Source of the DNA: Hygrophila difformis
Lineage: Eukaryota > Streptophyta > Magnoliopsida > Lamiales > Acanthaceae
Assembly: GCA_030278955.1 (NCBI GenBank)
Contig: JAOANR010000015.1
Location: forward strand, 36,488,487 to 36,552,486
Direction: 5' to 3'
Length of the DNA: 64,000 bases
Shown: positions 11,201 through 23,543 of the stretch, piece by piece
Numbering within the stretch: position 1 is the first letter of the stretch
How the letters are laid out: each line of letters begins with the position of its first letter
Translations under genes and position numbers: made by a program
The notes under the pieces: generated by a model
Seen by the model: the letters and a program-made list of their open reading frames with translations, nothing else
The model's database searches: none
What the model was told of the DNA's origin: nothing

Positions 11201-11723
11201 CTGAACTGAGTCTGTGACACTCGAATTTTAGCTCAAACTCAACCAAAATGATAGCCAATTCACTCCCTAAGATTAGCAAGTCAGATCTAGCATATATAGC
11301 CTCCTTAAATCTTCCCGGGTCATAATTCCCTTCAATTAAACCAATTAGTCCATATAAAATTCCCTTTTCACATCTCCATCGAGTCAACTTTGAACATGTT
11401 AAGATCAATCACCAAGCACACACGATTCCTACCATTTCTCAATGTTTTGCTACTTATTCCAATTCACATGTAATGTCTTACTCAATTTATTCAAACACAT
11501 GCAATTAAAGCAACATAGAATTCAAAACAACATAATTAAACTAAAAGCAACATTTAGCTCAATTAAAACAAGAACAATAAAGCATATAAAAGCACATAAA
11601 CAATAAAATGTAAAATATTTTTGTCTTTTTCTTTCATTTTATAATTTTTATTGATTTTTATAATTTAATTAATAAAAACTTAACATAATTAAAAATGCAA
11701 TGCACTTACTTCAATAAGCAGAT
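11201..11723 (-). other. Non-coding spacer after pol of element A
   Basis: The stretch lies between the integrase C-terminus and the first array. It is AT-rich and no convincing frame was found on either strand. Confidence 0.5.
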
Positions 11724-12900
11724 TTAAATAACCAAAGGCTTAACATTAATTTGTTCAATGAATTTAACTTCATCTCCAAAATAATGTTTAAGTCTTTGAC
11801 CATTTACAGTGAATTCCCTTTCATCATCAGCTTTTAAAACTACTGCACCATTATCCAACACTTTAACAATCCTAAAAGGCCCTGACCACTTTATCTTCAA
11901 TTTACCAGGAAACACTTTAAATCTAGAATTATACAAAAGCACTAATTGACCGGCCTTCAAACACCTTAGGCCCAAGCATTTTTATCATGATAAAGTTTTG
12001 TTCTTTCTTTATAAATTAGAGCATTGTCATATGCATGACGTCTCATTTCTTCTAACTCATTAAGATCAACCTTTCTTTTCTCTTGAGCTTCTTTAAATTC
12101 AAAATTTAATTTCTTCATCGCCCAAAGTGATTTAAACTCAAGTTCAAAGGGTAAGTGACAAGCTTTACCATAAACCAATTTAAACGGGGTCATACCTATA
12201 GGTGTTTTAAATGGCTGTCCTATAAGCCCATAATGCTTCATCTAACTTAAAAGCCCAATCTTTTCTAGATTTTCCTACAGTGTCTTTTTAATCTCGCGAT
12301 TAGTGACTTCTACTTGACCATTGGCTTGAGAATGATAGGGTGTTGTTATCCTATGATGAACATGAAATCTAGATAACAATTGGTTAACAAGCCCTATTGA
12401 CAAAGTGAGATCCACCATCACTAATGATTGCTTTAGGCACACCAAAACGAGTGAAAATTTGCTTTTTCAAAAATTTAATCACTTGTTTAGCATCATTTAA
12501 AGCACATGCTTCGGCTTCTACCCATTTTTGACACATATTCTACAGCAACTAGAATATATAATTTCCCATTAGATGGTGGAAATGGACCCATAAAATCAAT
12601 TCCCCACAAATCAAACAACTCAACATGCATAATTCCTTTTAAAGGCATTTCATCTCTTTTAGTGATATTACCGGCCCTTTGACATACGTCACATTTTTGC
12701 AAAATGATCTAGCGTCCCTATAAATATTAGGCCAATATAAACCACCTTCAAGTACCTTATGAGCTGTCCTATTTGGTCCAACATGTCCTCCTCCAAGTCC
12801 TCCGTGGCACGCTTTTAAAACTTTCCCAAAATCCTCATCAGGGATGCATCCTCCTTATGATTTGATCTGCACACAGTCTAAACAAATAAGGTTCATCCCA
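11724..12900 (-). pseudogene. Integrase of element A (Athila), degenerate
   Basis: The integrase reads from right to left in three minus-strand frames. The zinc-binding part ([18 protein letters not shown]) and first catalytic Asp ([12 protein letters not shown]) lie near 12590-12700. The core end and linker (GMTPFKLVYGKACHLPFE) lie at 11966-12241. The C-terminal part (FPGKLKIKWSGPF, NGQRLKHYF) lies at 11724-11975. Frame changes between the pieces show indels; the protein could not be made as it stands. The sequence parallels the intact integrase of element B (37650-38794). Confidence 0.85.
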
Positions 12901-14437
12901 AATAAAATATTTAGCATCAGTTTTAAACTTTTGCCTTTGGCTATGCCATTTTAAATGGTCAAGAATTACACCACATGCCAAAATAATTCACAAAATCAGC
13001 AAACCATGGATCAGAGGAAGTTTTATTTATTAAATACAAATTTTCATCAGGAAATGCATCATTATTAATTTTTCTTCCCTTTTTCATGTTCCAGTCTCGA
13101 CAAGTGATCAGCTACAGGATTTTCATCACCTTTCCTATCTTTAATCTCTAAATCAAACTCCTGTAACAATAAAACCCATCGAATTAACCGTGGCTTTAGC
13201 ATCTTTCTTTGCAAATAAATATTTAATAGCAGCATGATCAGTGTAAACTACAGTCTTAGAGCCAATCAAATAGGGTATTAAATTTTTCACATGCATACAC
13301 AACAGATAATAACTCTTTTTCAGTGGTAGCATAATTGCGTTGTGCAGAATTTAAAGCTTGACTAGCATAATAAATAACTTGAAGCTTCTTATCCTTTCGT
13401 TGACCCAACACTGCTCCAACAGTGAAGTCGCTAGTGTCACTCATGATCTCAAATGGTAAACTCCAGTCAGGTGGCTGAATAATTGGTGCAGTCACCAATG
13501 CTTCTTTGATCCTATTGAACGCCTCAATACACTCCTCAGTAAAAATCAAATTCAACATCTTTACACAGAAGTTTAAATAGAGGCAATGCAATTTTAGAAA
13601 ATCTTTTATAAACCTTCGATAGAATCCAGCATGTCCCAGAAAACTTCTCAAAGTTTTTAAATTATTTGGAGGTGGAATTTTTGCAATCACTTCTACTTTA
13701 GCCCTATCAACTTCAATGCCATTTTTAGAAATCCTATGTCCTAAGACAATACCTTCATTAACCATAAAATGACATTTTTCCCAATTAAGAACTAAATTTG
13801 ACTCCTCACATCTAATCAGAACTTTTTCCCAGATTAATTAGACATTTTCAAAATCAGATCCAAATACAGAAAAATCATCCATAAATTACCTCAATGCATG
13901 TCTCAATTAAATCTGAAAATATAGACATCATGCATCTCTGAAATGCTAGCTGGAGCATTACACAAACCAAATGGCATTCTTCCTATATGCAAATGTACCG
14001 TAGGGACAGGTAAAAAGTAGTTTTATCTTGATCCTCAGGTGCAATTGAACTTGATTATAACAGAATAACCATCTAAAAGCAATAAAATTCATGACCAGCT
14101 AAACGCTCTAGCATTTGATCAATAAAAGGCAATGGAAAATGATTCTTTCCTAGTCTTATCATTCAATCTCCTATAAATCAATGCAAACACGCCATCCAGT
14201 AGTAGGTCTAGTAGGTACTAATTCACCATTTTCATTTCTAATCACAGTCATACCTCCTTTCTTAGGCACTAATTGTACAGGACTCACCCACTGACTATCA
14301 GAAATAGGATAGATAATACCTGCATCGAGTAGTTTAATCACCTCTGCTCTTACAGCTTCTTGTAGATGTGGATTCAGTCTCCTTTGGGCTGTCTCACTGG
14401 CTTGTCGTCCTCCTCCATGTAAATCCGATGTGTGCAC
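12901..14437 (-). pseudogene. Reverse transcriptase and RNase H of element A, degenerate
   Basis: The RT start with WVSPVQLVPKKGG and GWRVCIDL lies at 14171-14437. The catalytic Met-Asp-Asp box is near 13865-13880, between open frames. The thumb and RNase H start ([50 protein letters not shown]) are at 13256-13765, and the RNase H tail lies at about 13085-13255. Several frameshifts separate the pieces. Order and motifs match Athila pol and the copy in element B. Confidence 0.85.
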
Positions 14438-15423
14438 AATGCTGGACTCAGTCCCTTGATGTCAGCTATTGTCCAACCTATTGCTCTAACATGCTTACTC
14501 AACACTTGGGTTAATGCATTTAATTGATCATCATTTTATTTATTACTTGCAATAACAGGTAAAGTATCATTCTCACCAAGAAAAACATACCTCAAGTGTG
14601 ATGGCAGCTCTTTCAATGTCAATGTAGGTGGCTTTTCAACAGACGGGACTAACTTAGACTCTTCTATTGCACATGCTACTTGCACAGGTAATCCTCCCTC
14701 ACACTTACTTTCAGCTAAGTCCTCACAACTCTCTCCTAGCTGCTCAAATTTCCTATAGGGATCATGTCTAGCAAAGAACTCTCTCTCAATCACCTCATCC
14801 TCCTGATAGATAGCTGTAACTCTATTACACTGGTAGGTGTCAGAACTAGCGTGTTGTGTTTTAGTTGTCTTAGAAATGTCAAACGACACTTGTTCATTAC
14901 CTACTTTAAGTGTAATTTTACCATCATCCATATCAACCATAGCCCTACCAGTTTGCAGAAATGGTCTACCTAAAATCAAAGGAATATCAATGTCTTTCTC
15001 CATATCAAGGACAACAAAGTCAACAGGGAAAATGAAACTCTCTACTTGAACAGGAACGTCTTCTACAATGCCTAAAGGAGTCCTAATAGATCTATCAGCG
15101 AGCTGTAGCTACATCCTAGTAGGCTTTACGACTCCTACTCCAAGCTCTCTAAAGACATGTAAAGGCATCAGATTAATGCTAGACCCAAGATCACATAAAG
15201 CTTTGTTGAATTCTTTAGTGCCAATAATGCACGGAATAGTGTAACTCCCGGGATCTTTTTGTTTAATAGGTTGCCTTCTTTGCAGGATTGCACTACATTC
15301 CCCTGTCAGTGTCACTTTCTCTTCATCATCAACACTCCTATTTTTTGATAGAATTTCTTTTAAAAACTTAGCATAAATAGGCATTTGTGCTATAGCATCA
15401 GAAAAAGGAATGTCAATTCTCAA
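14438..15423 (-). pseudogene. Gag-protease junction and protease of element A
   Basis: The segment at 15109-15423 carries the Athila pre-protease block (AQMPIYAKFLKEILS) and the active-site region CDLGSSINLMP, in which Asp-Leu-Gly replaces the usual Asp-Thr/Ser-Gly. The segment at 14536-15003 has the flap end and DIPLILGRPFLQTGRAM. Both are in the same minus frame but are separated by a short break with a stop. The same blocks occur at about 35020-35540 in element B. Confidence 0.85.
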
Positions 15424-16004
15424 ATTTTTAAAACACTTCTAAGAATTTAGCAAAATCCTTGTCATCTTTTGCCTTTTTAAGACGCTGTGGATATGGAATA
15501 GGTGGCTGGTATGACTTGACTGGGACAGCAGACTTTCCCTTATCCTTACTCTTGTCAACACTAAGCCTCTCACTCTCCTTAGGTCTATCAGTATCTTTCT
15601 GCTAACTTTCTTCCTCTGCATCCTCACCTTGATCGTCTACAGTATCAGCTGAAACCGCTGGATCATCTAAGGTAGGGTAAGGATTAGGTAATTCATTTTT
15701 ATTCCTTAAAGTGATTGCTTTACACTGCTCTTTTGGATTAGGATCAGGCATGCTTGGTAGTGTTCCTTTGCTGTCTATTTGAAGTATCCCTAGCAATTTG
15801 ACCAACTTGAACTTCCAGATTTCTCATTGAGGCTTGCATTTGTTGTATTGTTTGTTGTTGAGACACGATTGTGTTCATTAACTCTTTTAGATTGACCTCA
15901 TCACCTCCTTGGTTTTGTTGCAGCTGTGGTTGAGGTTGAAAGTTCCTAGACTGTTGGTTAGGGTAAAAGGGTTGATTTTGATTTCTGTTTTGATTGAAGT
16001 TTTG
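15424..16004 (-). pseudogene. Gag C-terminal part of element A, cut by the sequence gap
   Basis: The minus strand encodes a Gln/Asn-rich tail followed by the Athila gag coiled segment (MQASMRNLEVQVGQIA) and the QCKAITLRNKNELP block at 15602-15805. A frameshift lies near 15620. The N-terminal gag, primer site and 5' LTR would lie beyond 16004 in the Ns. Confidence 0.8.
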
Positions 16005-16504
16005 NNNNNNNNNNNNNNNNNNNNNNNNNNNNNNNNNNNNNNNNNNNNNNNNNNNNNNNNNNNNNNNNNNNNNNNNNNNNNNNNNNNNNNNNNNNNNNNN
16101 NNNNNNNNNNNNNNNNNNNNNNNNNNNNNNNNNNNNNNNNNNNNNNNNNNNNNNNNNNNNNNNNNNNNNNNNNNNNNNNNNNNNNNNNNNNNNNNNNNNN
16201 NNNNNNNNNNNNNNNNNNNNNNNNNNNNNNNNNNNNNNNNNNNNNNNNNNNNNNNNNNNNNNNNNNNNNNNNNNNNNNNNNNNNNNNNNNNNNNNNNNNN
16301 NNNNNNNNNNNNNNNNNNNNNNNNNNNNNNNNNNNNNNNNNNNNNNNNNNNNNNNNNNNNNNNNNNNNNNNNNNNNNNNNNNNNNNNNNNNNNNNNNNNN
16401 NNNNNNNNNNNNNNNNNNNNNNNNNNNNNNNNNNNNNNNNNNNNNNNNNNNNNNNNNNNNNNNNNNNNNNNNNNNNNNNNNNNNNNNNNNNNNNNNNNNN
16501 NNNN
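16005..16504. other. Assembly gap (500 N), true size larger
   Basis: Exactly 500 N are present, the usual placeholder for unknown length. The sequence to its right starts in the middle of B's 5' LTR at the base matching 46322 in the 3' LTR. The first 3093 bases of that LTR (counterpart of 43229-46321) are therefore missing, plus the 5' end of A and parts of C. Confidence 0.9.
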
Positions 16505-18157
16505 TATCTGTTCAGGAAATGATTTTCAAATCCATTATTTTCCAAAATTGTTGTTTGTTGGAAATCTAAGATTAAATATTACACCGAGATGGGGTCCACT
16601 TGGACTCAAATACAGTGTAGTAAATAATTTCAGAGGAACATCATCCAGGCCTTGGTTATTTTCTAAGATAGGGTTGAGTTTTCTTTTAACTGCTATCCTC
16701 TTCTGCCAAAGCCTATTTTTGAGTCCTGAGTGAGTGCATCCGGAACGAACTAAATCATTAGTTCGTTTCATTATTTTGTATTTCATAATCACCCGGAAGG
16801 AAGTGAACACACTAGTGGTTCACCAAGAGCCGGGAATTCTTGATCCATACTCCTTCATCCTGATGGGGAGCTGTCTTTTACTACCAGGGTCAGATTTTCA
16901 AAACCTCCGAGTGATAGGTTTTAAATGCTTTCTTTACTGCTTTCTTTTAACCGCTTTCATTAGAGGTCACTCGGTTGTATTGAGAGTTGCGTAACTGCTA
17001 CTAGGATTGACAGTTAAGGGATAGTTTAGGACTTAATTAGAATCTTTGGGTGTGACATGGGGGAATGATAGTAGTACTTGGCATTTCAATAAATGATATG
17101 TCGGGTGTTGCTTTTCCACCACAGAGGAAGTAACACACCCAGGCCAGGGCAGTTACGAATCTGTGGTATCTTAGAATCTGTGGTCTTGAGAACATGTAAA
17201 CTCATATTGTAAGTACCTGTCTGTTAAAGGGAAAGCATAACTGAGAGCATGAGAATTAGCTATCTGATAGAATTATCCCAAACAAAGATCTGTGTATAAA
17301 AATGGAAGTTTAATACTGCTATATCTAAATCTTGTCCAATTTTCATTCTTTTCTCCTGTCCCTTCTGTCTACATTGTGATTCAGCTTCACGGTTGGCACA
17401 ATGTAATTTTTCCTTGCTTTCATAGATAATGTTAGATAATGTTTATCGCATTCTTAGAATAATCTTTACCCGCTTTCTAGAACAGACTTATTCGTTTTGT
17501 AGAGTAAATTTAAATGCTTTTGTAGTTAGTTTAAATTCAGTCAGTAGTTATTAATCACTTTTCAAACCCATTGAGCAATACGAATGGAAAAATCTAGTAA
17601 AACGACGTGGGCCCTGCTTCTATCGCACATCCTCCAGTGAGCGATCCGGTCTTACTATAAATTACTGCAATTTTTGACACCGTGCGCTTTCGGGCCACAG
17701 TTTCTTAAACACGAGCAATAACACACATGACTACTTATAAATATATCCCTAATCACAACCCCGCCATCATGAATTGGTTTCATTAAATAAAACCTAAACC
17801 AGGATCATGATTTTTCAGAAAATACTCAGGGAGTGGAAATCTGTCAAAAGTTTCATGGCAAGAAATCTCATGTCAAGAATTGATGAGAAATATCATGGCA
17901 CATGTGCCGGGGACCCTCAGTGTGACAGGCTGAAGGTCAACCTATCCCGGCTGTACCATGAGATTTGTCAACAGTTTCATGACAGAGAGGACCACATCGC
18001 CATTTGAAATTAAAGCACCACACTTGAGTAATAAGAAGACTAACAATCTTGATGTATCCCTAAACCCCTTCCCGTGAATCATAACTCTTTTCATTTGATA
18101 AATCTAACCTGGTGTATTTTAGAAAACGCTCGTGTGGGAAATTGTCAAAAAGTTTCA
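16505..18157 (+). repeat. 5' LTR of element B, 3' portion
   Basis: It is nearly identical to 46322-47972 of the 3' LTR, with a handful of base changes, and ends GTCAAAAAGTTTCA directly before the primer site. A short open stretch near 17807-18007 is also present in the other copy and looks like chance. Confidence 0.95.
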
Positions 18158-18175
18158 TGGCGCCGTTGCCGGGGA
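18158..18175 (+). promoter_or_regulatory. Primer binding site of element B (tRNA-Asp)
   Basis: TGGCGCCGTTGCCGGGGA is the complement of the 3' end of plant tRNA-Asp and is the usual Athila primer site. It abuts the LTR with no spacer. Confidence 0.95.
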
Positions 18176-18318
18176 GGATGCAGCGCCGTTTTACTAAGAG
18201 AAATACATTCCTCATTGCTCCTAGAATAGCCTATACATATAATTATAAATATTCACCTTCAGAACCAATTCTAACCTGGGGATTGTACAGGTACTGTCAT
18301 CATTGAAGCCGTTGTTCT

Positions 18319-19051
18319 ATGCAAAGGAGGAAGCAGACGCCAGCCGAGATCCCGTTTAATTCAGAGATAGAAAAGACAGCTCGACGTCTTAGGGCGGAGA
18401 CTAAACGAAGAAGGGAACGGGAACGACAGGCATTACTTTCGCCAAGCACCAGCAGCGATATTTCCGAGATGGCAAACCCGGACATCCCACCAATCATTCA
18501 ACCCAATCCCCCACTTCGCAACATTGAGGAAGACCCCGAAAATGCTGATAACGATGATTTGGATGATCCCCCTCCCCAGATCATACAAGGAGGTGGGAAC
18601 CCACCAAACATGGAGCAGCAGCACTTCGAGGCACCCCCTCCCAATCCGAACCATCAAAACCCACCAAACAACCAGAACCAACCAAATCAGCAAAATTTCC
18701 AAAACCAGCAGAATCAGCAATACCATAACCCCCATCAGAATCCCCCGAATCCGAATGATTTCAATGATCCGAGGAACTATTTCATGCCTCAGAACTACTA
18801 CCCACAGCAGTACCAAGGCGGGCCTGAGAACAATCATCAAGCAGCAGCTGCTGCTGATTACATGCAGCCGACTTTAGAACCATATCTGAATATTCCTGGA
18901 CAAGCTCCATTCTTGGCTAGGAACTTCGAATTGAAACCGGCCCTAATCAATCTAGTCCAGAGCAACCAGTTTGCCGGAGCAAGCCATGAAGACCCCCATG
19001 ATCACCTGCAAACCTTCCTAGAATTGTGTGACACGATCAAAAATCGTGATG
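18319..19051 (+). pseudogene. Gag N-terminal half of element B, interrupted by element N
   Basis: The frame starts with ATG (MQRRKQTPAE) 143 bases after the primer site and is open for 244 codons. A charged head is followed by a long Asn/Gln/Pro-rich stretch, then the Athila gag core start (RNFELKPALINLVQSNQFAG, HEDPHDHLQTFLELCDT). It stops where element N was inserted, inside the codon for Val after IKNRD. The reading frame resumes at 33549 in the correct phase. Gag packages the element RNA in virus-like particles. Confidence 0.9.
19047..19051. other. Target-site duplication of element N, left copy
   Basis: TGATG precedes the left LTR of N and is repeated at 33544-33548 after the right LTR. 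Removing N and one copy restores the gag frame of element B. Confidence 0.95.
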
Positions 19052-21792
19052 TGAAACTTTTGACAAATTTCATTAACACGAGTATTTTTCAATAAAAATA
19101 TATCAAGTTTGAAGTTATTAAATGAAAGGAGTTATGATTAACGGAAAATGGGTTTAGGGATATATTAAGAGTATCACTTTTTATTACTCAGGTGGGATGC
19201 TTTAATTTCAAATGGCGCTGCAGTCCTCTCATGTCATGAAACTTTTGACAAGTCTCATGATACAACCGGGATAGATTGACCTTCAGCCTGTCACACTGAG
19301 GGTCCCCGGCATATGTGCCATGATACTTCTCATGATTTCATGTCATGAGATTACCTACCATGAAACTTTCGGCAAATTCCCACTACATGAGTATTTTCTG
19401 AAAAATCACATTTTTATTTACTCGTGTTAAGAAACTGTGCCCCCGAAAGCGCACGGAGTCAAAAATTGCAGTAATTTATAGTAAGTACCGGATCGTTCAC
19501 GGGAGGATGTGCGATAGAAGCAGGGCCCACGCCATTTACTAAGATTTTCCACTCGGTTACTCGATTCAAGTTTGTGATTGAATTACCAACTACTCGACAG
19601 AATTTAAACTAAGTTATGAAAGCAATTAAAATAAAGCAGATAAAATTATTCTAGAAAGCGAGTTAAACTTAATCTAAGAAAGCAATAAAATTATTCTAGG
19701 AAAGCGGTTAAAAATTATCTAAGAAAGCAGATTTAAATTATGACAGAGGGGACAGGAAGAAAAGAATAAAGATTGGACAAGATTCAGATGAAACACAATT
19801 AAACTTCCATTTTAATACACAGATCTTTGTTTGGGATAATTCATCAGTTAGCTAAATCTCATGCTCTCTATACCATGTTCCCTTTAACAGACAGGTACTT
19901 ACAGTAAAAGTTTACATGTTCTTAAGAAAATAAATTCTAAGATACCACAGACGCATAACCACCCTTGCAATGCATTGCTAAGGTATGTTAATTATCTGTG
20001 GTGGACAAGCAGCACCTGACAAATCATTTATTGAAGTGTCAAGTACCGTTATCATTCCCCCATGTCACGCCCAAAGATTCTAATTAAGCCCTGAACTATC
20101 CCTTAACTCTCAGTCCTAGTAGCAGTTACACAACTCTCAATACAGCCGAGTGACCTCTAAAGAAAGCAGTTAAAAGAAAGCATTAAAGAAAGCATTTAAA
20201 ATCCTATCACTCGGAGGTTTCTGAAAGTTTGACCCTGGTAGTAAAAGAAAGCCCCCAGTCAGAATGACCGGATGTGGATCAAGAATTCCCTATTCTCGGT
20301 GAACCGCTCGCAGTGTTCACTTCTCGTCGGGTGGTTATGAGATACAAACTAATGAAACGAACTAATAAATTAGTTCGTTCCGGATGCACTCACTCAGGAC
20401 TCAAAAATAGGCTTTGGCAGAAGAAGATAACAGTTGAAAGAATACTCAACCCTACCTTAGAAAATACCCAAGGCCCGAATGTTGTTCCTCTAGTGTTACC
20501 TATCACACCTTGTCGGAATCCAAGTGGAATCTGACCCAGTGCAATATTTAATACAAGATTTCCAACAAACAGCAATTTTGGAAAATAATAAATCTGAAAA
20601 TCATTCCCTATCAGGTACTAGACTCTCAATTAAAACACAGATCCTTTCAGTCTAGGTGAGACCTAATCGCTGACTCTGCTTCTAATTTCCCAAAATCAAC
20701 CCCCAGTCGGATATGAATTAGTCATAACTGTCGAATTTATCCCTTACTCAGATCCGGATTTACAAATGAATTTTTGTTGGAAATTTATTATGAGACATCT
20801 GATTAAAATCAAGACTCCTGTGTCCAAGGGAAGGATCCCAAAATAATATTGACCACAATATCTACATAATAATATCATGCATAAAGTTATAGAGAAGTGT
20901 AAAATTAAATAACCCAAAATATAAGGTGGGTTTAGACAGAAGTTGACACACAGAGATGAAATAGCCGGGGATGAGAAGAATTTTGGCTAAAGAGAGTGCC
21001 AGAAATAACTGGGGTGATCTGGACTGCAAACATCTGCTATCCAGTTCCCAATTATTCCAAATGGAAAGATTTTTAGACAGAAGGGAATTCCAAGTGACGG
21101 TGACCGCCGTCATTCAGCTCCCTTTTGTCTGTGAATGGAAGAAAAACCCACATATTTTCTTGTTGTAATACTTCTCAAATAATGTTGGTCGACATCATTT
21201 AATAATACTACAACTTGAATTCAGGTTTTGAAATTAAGATAAAGAGAATAAAACTGTATCCGGATAGGAGTCAGCTGAGCAGCTATTATAATCCCGGATG
21301 GATGAACCGCCAAGGCTTCCACCGGCCACTATCCAGACCATGCAAAATAACAATCTAATAATTAATATACAGACCACGAGCTAGTCATCCGTGTGGGAAT
21401 ACCCGCCAACATTAGTCTGTTATATCTCTTACTAGCTGTTTCACACAACACGGAAAAGACAAAATAAATAAAAGAAAATATTTTTGGGTCATCTTGCATG
21501 AGAGACATTGGTTTCTCATGCAAGGTATGGAAATGAATCCATAATTACTCTTCATGTCTAAATAATCACTCATTCCATAATTAATTAATTAATTACAGTC
21601 CGGATTATATACTTAGATCATTAGAGTTTAATTTTTTGTAGAAGAATCTTTTAATGGGGAATTGAACAAAGTTCTTTATATCAAATTAATCATGGGTTGA
21701 GATCATTGGATCTCAACCTCAAAATATTAATATAAAGGTTCAATTAATTAATGGAGTGAGATGAAGAATAAAAATTTGGCAAAAGGGTGCCA

Positions 21793-22348
21793 CTTTGTCG
21801 CGATGCAGAGTTTATGTCGCGGAGCGTGGCTCCGCGACAAAGGTTTCGCGACAAAGGGGTGGGAAAATAAGAGAAATGGGATTTTGAAAATTAGGGTTTG
21901 TTTTGTCGCTAAGCAAAAATTTTGTCGCGGAACATGGTTCCGCGACAAGGAGGCATAGCGACAAAGAGGGTTGAAAATTGGTAAGGACATAATTCCTGGT
22001 CGCGGAACAAGGATTTTGTCGCGGTACGTGATTCCGCGACAAAGATTCCGCGCCAGAGTCCTCCCAGAATAAAATTACAAGTATTTGGGTCCTTGGTCGC
22101 TAATCAAGGATTTTGTCGCGGAACGTGGTTCCGCGACAAGAGTTGCATCGCGACCAAGGGGTTTCAAAATAATGGCAAGGCATAATTTTCTGTCTCGGAA
22201 TAAAATTTTGTCGCGGAACGTGGTTCCGCGACAAGGGTGCTCCGCGACAAAAGCCATGCAGACAAATTGCAAGAATTTGGTCCTTTGTCGCTAAACATGG
22301 GTTTTGTCGCGGAACGTGGTTCCGCGACAAAGTGTATGGCGACAAAGG
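21793..22348. repeat. GTCGCGGAAC nested-palindrome array, left LTR of N (6 units)
   Basis: There are six units of about 95-105 bases. Each holds a central hairpin such as TTTTGTCGCGGAAC, a 3-base loop, GTTCCGCGACAAA, flanked by an outer pair (GTCGCTAA and GCGACAAAG). Between units lie AT-rich spacers. It corresponds to the array at 44531-45066 in B's LTR. Confidence 0.9.
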
Positions 22349-23102
22349 GTTTTAAAATTTTATAAAAATTTGGCAGCATAACGCCTAATATTGCATTGCG
22401 GGGGAGTGCGTTGTGATCCGTGGGATCACAACGGAAAAATTACGTTGCAACCCGTGGGGTTACAACGTGATGCAATACAATATAAGAGAAATGCAATTTG
22501 TATAAATATGCATAACACTTTAATAACATCCCTTTTTAGATCTATCACACTAGACTAAAGTAAAATAAAACAACAACTAAAATAAAAATGCAAGCAACTA
22601 CTAAACTAAACAGCAAGCTAAGTCAAACAGGAACAAAAATCTAAAAAAGGAAGCTAAACTAAAATAATAAACCTATCAAGGGATGATATCAAGTGATTAT
22701 GCATTTTATTAATACTAAGAAAGCATTAAAATCTATCTAAATAAAAATTTGGTCAAGTGACCCAAAAATAAAAACAAAGCAGTACATAAAATGGAAGAGA
22801 GATCCATACACATTTTTGGTGGAACATTTTCTTTATAACATCAAAAACCAAAAATGGGTTAAACACACCCATTGATTAAGTGTTTTTAACCCAAAAATAC
22901 AAAATATAAAACTGGAAAAATAAAATGAACACTAGCTACACTTATTTATTACAAAGCATAAATTAAACTAAGCTAAGATCTACTACATTGCATAAAATAA
23001 ATAAAACTATCTACCTACACTAATTTTGAGAGCACAGTGGTGCCTCCAAAACAGTAAAATAAACTAAAGTGTAGCTAGGTTACTGTTCAAGGGGGTGGGA
23101 GG

Positions 23103-23116
23103 TTATATTTATAGAG
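23103..23116 (-). promoter_or_regulatory. TATA box of the N LTR (left copy)
   Basis: On the minus strand CTCTATAAATATAACC follows the second palindrome array. The aligned site in B's LTR (43888-43900) also reads CTATAAATATGAG. If used, transcription would start near 23075 and leave about 4 kb of R/U5 leader inside the LTR. Confidence 0.6.
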
Positions 23117-23167
23117 GTGGAAAATTAGCCCTAGGCCCATTAGGCCCATCTGGTCGCCAAACAACTG

Positions 23168-23543
23168 CTTTGTTGCGGAACAAATTGGTTAGGGACAAAA
23201 CACTTTTTAGCTCCAAGATGGCGCCCAGGAGGGGCGGGAGTTCGAGATCCAGGGGAAAAGACAAACTTTCCATGTATTGCGGGACTTGAGGTCCTGGGAG
23301 CTTGGAACAGATTGAGCATGTGGGAGAATAAAGTGGGAGTGGTCACGTGAGGGGCTGTCTCGGAGGGGCTGTCTCTGTCGCGGAGAGGCTGTCGCGGTCG
23401 AGGTCCATTTTGTCGCGGAACCTGGTTCCGCGACAAAATTTTGTGCTTTGATTTTCCTCTCACAGTCTCGGAATAATTTTTGGGCGCGGAGCAAATTTTT
23501 GGGCGCGGAGTACTTTGTCGCGGTGTACCCTTCCGCGACAAAG
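23168..23543. repeat. GTCGCGG palindromes upstream of the LTR promoter, left LTR of N
   Basis: Dispersed and degenerate copies include one clean hairpin near 23409-23439 (TTGTCGCGGAACC, GGTTCCGCGACAA). Variants such as GGGCGCGGAG occur. In element sense the cluster precedes the TATA box at about 23110. Confidence 0.8.

Larger units (their letters stand above)
2151..16004 (-). mobile_element. Element A: Athila-type Ty3/gypsy retrotransposon with two env-like genes, 5' end lost in gap
   Basis: Read on the minus strand from right to left: gag C-terminus, protease, reverse transcriptase/RNase H, integrase, GGCGC array, env-like gene 1, GGCGC array, env-like gene 2, polypurine tract, then a 2.0-kb 3' LTR containing a third GGCGC array. 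The LTR ends are TGATG and CATCA. The 5-bp ATGGG at 2146-2150 is the probable target duplication on this side. The 5' LTR, primer site and gag start fall in the N gap. Pol is split over several frames, so the element is dead. Confidence 0.85.

Noticed and set aside
18158..18175. Possible tRNA-Asp gene fragment (also at 27687-27704)
   Set aside because: Only the 18 bases complementary to the tRNA 3' end are present, next to an LTR; this is a primer site.
20274..20534. 86-codon open frame also at 28927-29187, with an inverse counterpart in B's LTR
   Set aside because: It is conserved only because it lies in LTR sequence; the B copies carry different frames and lengths, so no sign of protein-level constraint.
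21793..22348. Regularly spaced palindromic repeats reminiscent of a CRISPR array
   Set aside because: Plant LTR context, diverged units, AT-rich linkers of variable length, repeated in every LTR of the family, and no cas genes.
21748..22379. Many short open frames with recurring peptides such as AEPRSATK and SRNHVPRQ
   Set aside because: They are translations of the palindromic GTCGCGGAAC units in every frame and both strands, not proteins.
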